A stretch of DNA of 42,018 nt from Sedimenticola sp. (GTDB lineage Bacteria > Pseudomonadota > Gammaproteobacteria > Chromatiales > Chromatiaceae). A program made the translations under genes and the position numbers. Location of the stretch: assembly GCA_027008705.1 (NCBI GenBank), contig JALVEB010000031.1, positions 1 to 42,018 of the forward strand, given 5' to 3'. Shown in pieces: positions 38,624 to 42,018 of the stretch; the first letter of the stretch is position 1, and every line of letters starts with the position of its first letter. A model generated the notes under the pieces. The model was given only the letters and a program-made list of their open reading frames with translations, searched no databases and had not been told where the DNA came from.

Positions 38624-40707
38624 GCGGTACGCTCCAGTTGCAGTCGCGAGATATCGGCGACCCGCAGGAACAAGGCGGCGAGTCGCTTCAGAAGGGCGAA
38701 GCGGTTGGCGCGCAGCCCGGGATCCTCGCTCATCACCATGACATCGTCGAAAAAGGCGTCCACCGGCTCGCGCAGCGCGGCGAGGCGCGACAAGCCTTCC
38801 TCATAGCGCCCGGCATCGAACAGCGCGCCGACCGCCGATTCCCGTTCGACCAGTTTTCGATACAGGGCCTGCTCGGCGGGCTCGACGAGCCGTTCGGGGT
38901 CGACCCGATCGGGAATCGTGTCGCCGGCTTTCTTCAGGATATTGCTGATGCGTTTGTTCGCGGAGGCCAGGCTCGCGGCTTCCGGCAGTTGGATGAAATC
39001 CTGTACCGCGCGGATGCGACGGTCGGTATCGGCGGGTACGCTTGGGCGCAGAGACAATACCGAATCGGTGACATCGCCACGGATGCCGCGATCCTGGTAA
39101 TAGGCGGTGAGACGCTCGAGCGCGTAGGTGAACACCGTCTCGACGCAATCGTCGTTGGCCAGCCCATCCGGATAAGCGCCGGCCGCCGTCGTCAGCAGCT
39201 CTCGCAGATCCAGCGACAACGGGGTTTCGATCAGGATGCGCAGTACGCCCAGCGCGGCGCGGCGCAGACCGAATGGGTCCTTGGTGCCGCTGGGTTTCTG
39301 ATCAATCGCGAAGATTCCGATCAGGGTATCCAGACGATCGGCCAGCGCCAATGCCAGGCCGGTACGGGTCCGCGGCAACCGGTCACCCGAGTGACGTGGC
39401 AGATAGACCTCGTTCATCGCCTCGGCGAGTTCTTCCGGCTCGCCATCGCGCAATGCCTGGTAGCGGCCCATGTAGCCCTGCATCTCGGGGAACTCGTAGA
39501 CCATCTCGGTCATCAGATCGCTTTTGCACAGCTCACCGGCGCGCGTGGCCAGCGCCGGATCGCCGTCGATCTCCGTGGCGATGTGGCGCGCCAGCGCGGC
39601 GATGCGCTCGGTTTTCTCATAGAGACTGCCGAGCCGTTGTTGAAACAACACCTGCTTCAGACCATCGCGCAGCGCGGCCAGCGTGGTCTTGCCATCCTGT
39701 TCCCAGAAGAAGCGGGCATCGGCCAGGCGCGGGCGAATGACACGTTCGTTGCCGGCGGCGATGACCGCCGGATCACGACTCTCGACATTGGCCACGGTGA
39801 TGAAATGAGGCAGCAAGGCGCCTTTTTTGTCAACCAGATGGAAGTACTTCTGGTTCTTCTTCATGGTCAGGATCAGTGCCTCGTGAGGCACCTCGAGGAA
39901 GCCGCGATCGAAGCTGCCGCCGATGGCCTGGGGCCACTCGACCAGCGCGGTGACCTCGTCGAGCAGGCCCTCGTCGATCACCGCCTCGCCACCGAGCTCG
40001 CGGGCGATCTCGACGACCTGACAACGAATGCGTTTGCGGCGTTTGTCGAAATCGGCGAGAACCTTGCCGCGTGTTTCCAGTTGTTCAAGATACTCGCGCG
40101 GCGAGGTGATGCGGATTGCGTCCGGATGATGGAAGCGATGCCCGTGCGTGCAGTCGCCGGCCTCGGTATCGAGCAGGGTGCAGGGCACGACCGCTTCACC
40201 GTGCAGAAACAACAGCCAGTGAACCGGCCGAACGAACTCGGCCCGCGAAGCGCCCCAGCGCATGCGTTTCGGGATTGGAAGCGAAGTGAGTGCTTGCTCC
40301 GCTATGCCAGGCAGAAGTTCCGAGGCCGCTTTTCCCGGCTCCGGGCGCGAGAACACCAGCCACTCGCCTTTCGGTGTCGAGACCCGCTGCAATTGTTCGA
40401 CCTCGACGCCACAGGAGGCGGCAAAGCCCAGCGCCGCCTTGGTCGGGTGGCCGTCGGCGTCGAACGCCGCCTTGACCGCCGGCCCGCGCCGTTCGATCCG
40501 GCTGTCGGGCTGCCGCAATGCAAGCTGCTCGACCACCACCGCGAGGCGTCGTGGGGTGGCCAGGAAATGAGCCTCGCCATGCCGCAGACGTTGCTTGTCG
40601 AGGCCGGCGACGAAATGATCGCGCAAGGCCGCGGCGAGCCGCGCGAGCGCAGTCGGCGGCAGCTCCTCGGTGCCCAGTTCGAACAACAGATCGGCGGATT
40701 CAGGCAT
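38620..40707 (-). CDS. glyS: Glycyl-tRNA synthetase beta subunit
   Basis: The tRNA-binding subunit of the alpha2-beta2 bacterial GlyRS; 695 residues (E. coli 689). The start [18 protein letters not shown] has GGAG seven bases upstream and overlaps the glyQ end by eight bases. Conserved blocks include [52 protein letters not shown] and an HD-like region with [33 protein letters not shown], followed by a DALR-like anticodon domain. The stop overlaps the mazG-like ATG. Confidence 0.98.
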   Translation of the reverse strand: MPESADLLFELGTEELPPTALARLAAALRDHFVAGLDKQRLRHGEAHFLATPRRLAVVVEQLALRQPDSRIERRGPAVKAAFDADGHPTKAALGFAASCGVEVEQLQRVSTPKGEWLVFSRPEPGKAASELLPGIAEQALTSLPIPKRMRWGASRAEFVRPVHWLLFLHGEAVVPCTLLDTEAGDCTHGHRFHHPDAIRITSPREYLEQLETRGKVLADFDKRRKRIRCQVVEIARELGGEAVIDEGLLDEVTALVEWPQAIGGSFDRGFLEVPHEALILTMKKNQKYFHLVDKKGALLPHFITVANVESRDPAVIAAGNERVIRPRLADARFFWEQDGKTTLAALRDGLKQVLFQQRLGSLYEKTERIAALARHIATEIDGDPALATRAGELCKSDLMTEMVYEFPEMQGYMGRYQALRDGEPEELAEAMNEVYLPRHSGDRLPRTRTGLALALADRLDTLIGIFAIDQKPSGTKDPFGLRRAALGVLRILIETPLSLDLRELLTTAAGAYPDGLANDDCVETVFTYALERLTAYYQDRGIRGDVTDSVLSLRPSVPADTDRRIRAVQDFIQLPEAASLASANKRISNILKKAGDTIPDRVDPERLVEPAEQALYRKLVERESAVGALFDAGRYEEGLSRLAALREPVDAFFDDVMVMSEDPGLRANRFALLKRLAALFLRVADISRLQLERTA

Positions 40708-41644
40708 CGGCGGTCTCCGGGTCTCGCGCGGCAGGCAACATCGGGAAGCCGAGCGACTCGCGCCGCTCGTAGTAGGCCTGGGCGACCGCGCGCGACAGCC
40801 CGCGCACGCGCAGGATATAGCGTTGACGCTCGGTGACCGAGATCGCATGGCGCGCGTCGAGCAGGTTGAAGGCGTGCGAGGCCTTCAGCATCTGTTCGTA
40901 GGCCGGCAAGGGCAGCCCGGCTTCGATCAGCTTCTGGCTTTCGGTCTCGCAATGGTCGAAGAATTGGAACAAGAAGTCGACATCGGCGTGCTCGAAGTTA
41001 TACGCCGATTGCTCGACCTCGTTCTGATGAAATACATCGCCATAAGTCACCGTGCCCTGTGGACCGTGCGTCCAGACCAGATCATAGACCGAGGCGACGC
41101 CCTGCAGATACATCGCGATGCGTTCCAGGCCATAGGTGATCTCGCCGCTCACCGGACGGCAGTCGAGTCCGCCGACCTGTTGGAAATAGGTGAACTGAGT
41201 GACCTCCATGCCGTTCAACCAGACCTCCCAGCCGAGACCCCAAGCGCCGAGGGTTGGCGATTCCCAGTTGTCTTCGACAAAGCGGATATCGTGTACCAGC
41301 GGATCGATGCCGAGCAGGCGCAACGAACCGAGATAGAGCTCCTGGATCTCCAGTGGCGACGGCTTCATCACCACCTGGAACTGGTAATAGTGTTGCAGCC
41401 GGTTTGGGTTTTCGCCGTAACGGCCGTCGGTGGGGCGGCGCGATGGCTGCACATAGGCCGCGTTCCATGGCTCCGGACCGATAGCGCGCAGAAAGGTCGC
41501 GGTGTGGAAGGTTCCGGCGCCCATCTCCATGTCATAGGGCTGCAAGATCACGCAACCCTGCCGCGCCCAATAGTCCTGCAAGGCGAAGATCAGCCCCTGG
41601 AAGGTGCCGATGTCCGGATGTCGCTCGGTTCTTGCGTCAGTCAC
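40700..41644 (-). CDS. glyQ: Glycyl-tRNA synthetase alpha subunit
   Basis: The catalytic subunit of heterotetrameric GlyRS; 314 residues. It starts at a GTG (41644) with GGGAG nine bases upstream. The class II core is very conserved: [92 protein letters not shown] and [15 protein letters not shown]. It is the first gene of the minus-strand operon. A family B repeat lies 40 bases upstream of the start. Confidence 0.98.
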   Translation of the reverse strand: MTDARTERHPDIGTFQGLIFALQDYWARQGCVILQPYDMEMGAGTFHTATFLRAIGPEPWNAAYVQPSRRPTDGRYGENPNRLQHYYQFQVVMKPSPLEIQELYLGSLRLLGIDPLVHDIRFVEDNWESPTLGAWGLGWEVWLNGMEVTQFTYFQQVGGLDCRPVSGEITYGLERIAMYLQGVASVYDLVWTHGPQGTVTYGDVFHQNEVEQSAYNFEHADVDFLFQFFDHCETESQKLIEAGLPLPAYEQMLKASHAFNLLDARHAISVTERQRYILRVRGLSRAVAQAYYERRESLGFPMLPAARDPETADA

Positions 41645-41684
41645 AGCTGAACGCTCCCAAAGGCTTGAAAACAGTTGGCTATTC

Positions 41685-41827
41685 TATACTTGTCGCCCAT
41701 GAATCTCCGGCCGCTGCGACCGCCCCTCGCACCTGTGGGCGTCGTTGCGGAAACCCGCCATGGAATGGGCTATGACTCGCTTCCGCGCCTGGCCCTGGGC
41801 CTCGAAAATCCATGGGCGACGAGTATA
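41685..41827. repeat. Family B palindromic repeat, glyQ copy
   Basis: TATACTTGTCGCCCATG (41685-41701) is the reverse complement of CATGGGCGACGAGTATA (41811-41827) with one mismatch. The inner sequence matches the recF-gyrB copy and shares GGAAACCCGCCATGGA with the 10.4 kb copy. Small open frames that cross it on both strands are not genes. Confidence 0.78.
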
Positions 41828-42018
41828 ACCCGGAGCCAAAACGAATCACAGAGGCGCGGCGCCTTCCGGCAAGGCGATCACGCTTACATTCCATTGACCT
41901 GGCAAGACGTAGGGTGTCAAGGCCCGATTGGGCAACGGCGCGTAAAAGAAGCTTGACATCTGCTTATTTTTTGGATCTTTCACTTGAAATATCCAGAATA
42001 TTATAATATTCTAATACC
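41828..42018. promoter_or_regulatory. Window-edge regulatory DNA with AT palindrome
   Basis: No gene was recognised from the repeat to the window edge. A TTGACA hexamer lies at 41953-41958 on the plus strand, followed by an AT-rich run. GAATATTATAATATTC at 41996-42011 is a perfect 16-base palindrome containing TATAAT. This looks like the promoter/operator of a plus-strand gene beyond the window. Confidence 0.4.

Noticed and set aside
41675-41956. Plus-strand frame of 93 codons at the right end
   Set aside because: Its first half is the family B repeat, and there is no domain in the rest.

Overview
The window is a 42 kb chromosomal segment around the replication origin of a GC-rich gammaproteobacterium. 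The block dnaA-dnaN-recF-gyrB followed by plsC, gmhB, glyS and glyQ on the opposite strand is the same order found beside the Pseudomonas origin. The glnA/ntrBC genes, PilZ and HD-GYP proteins, a TusA-linked thiolase-like gene and the long FAD/Fe-S protein fit a Chromatiales-like lineage. That last placement is inference from gene content only.

Left arm, 1-28 kb. Nearly all genes lie on the minus strand, so they are transcribed away from dnaA. In window order they are: ntrC and ntrB (overlapping); a DUF4124 protein; glnA with a sigma-54 promoter and two NtrC-type sites; a lone FimT-like pilin; a CDF transporter, tusA and a PP-loop thiolase-like gene (an overlapping operon); srkA; ppk1 with a LEA14-like lipoprotein; a DUF4332 protein; a 1279-residue FAD/Fe-S oxidoreductase; a REC-Hpt protein and an RpfG-like REC-HD-GYP protein; a PilZ protein; a second CDF transporter; a phosphohexomutase; a SPOR protein; argS; priA; and a small lipoprotein. 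Nitrogen control, cyclic-di-GMP signalling, metal efflux, polyphosphate and thiol transfer are the main themes.

Origin region, 28-36 kb. dnaA uses a TTG start. The dnaA-dnaN gap holds two perfect DnaA boxes inside a long inverted repeat, a second inverted repeat and an AT-rich palindrome, and is the best oriC candidate. Three parS-like ParB sites lie inside recF, two of them forming its last codons. A CZB-type cytoplasmic chemoreceptor follows gyrB.

Right arm, 36.8-42 kb. glyQ-glyS-mazG-like-gmhB-plsC form one minus-strand operon with overlapping or closely spaced genes.

Two families of short palindromic repeats sit between the genes. Family A is MITE-like (741-830 and 19827-19995). One copy supplies the last five codons and stop of ntrC; the other abuts a small open frame that looks truncated. 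Family B has TATACTC...CCCATG ends (32978-33084 and 41685-41827, with degenerate relatives near 10.4 kb and 36.85 kb). No tRNA, rRNA, CRISPR array or intact insertion sequence was recognised.
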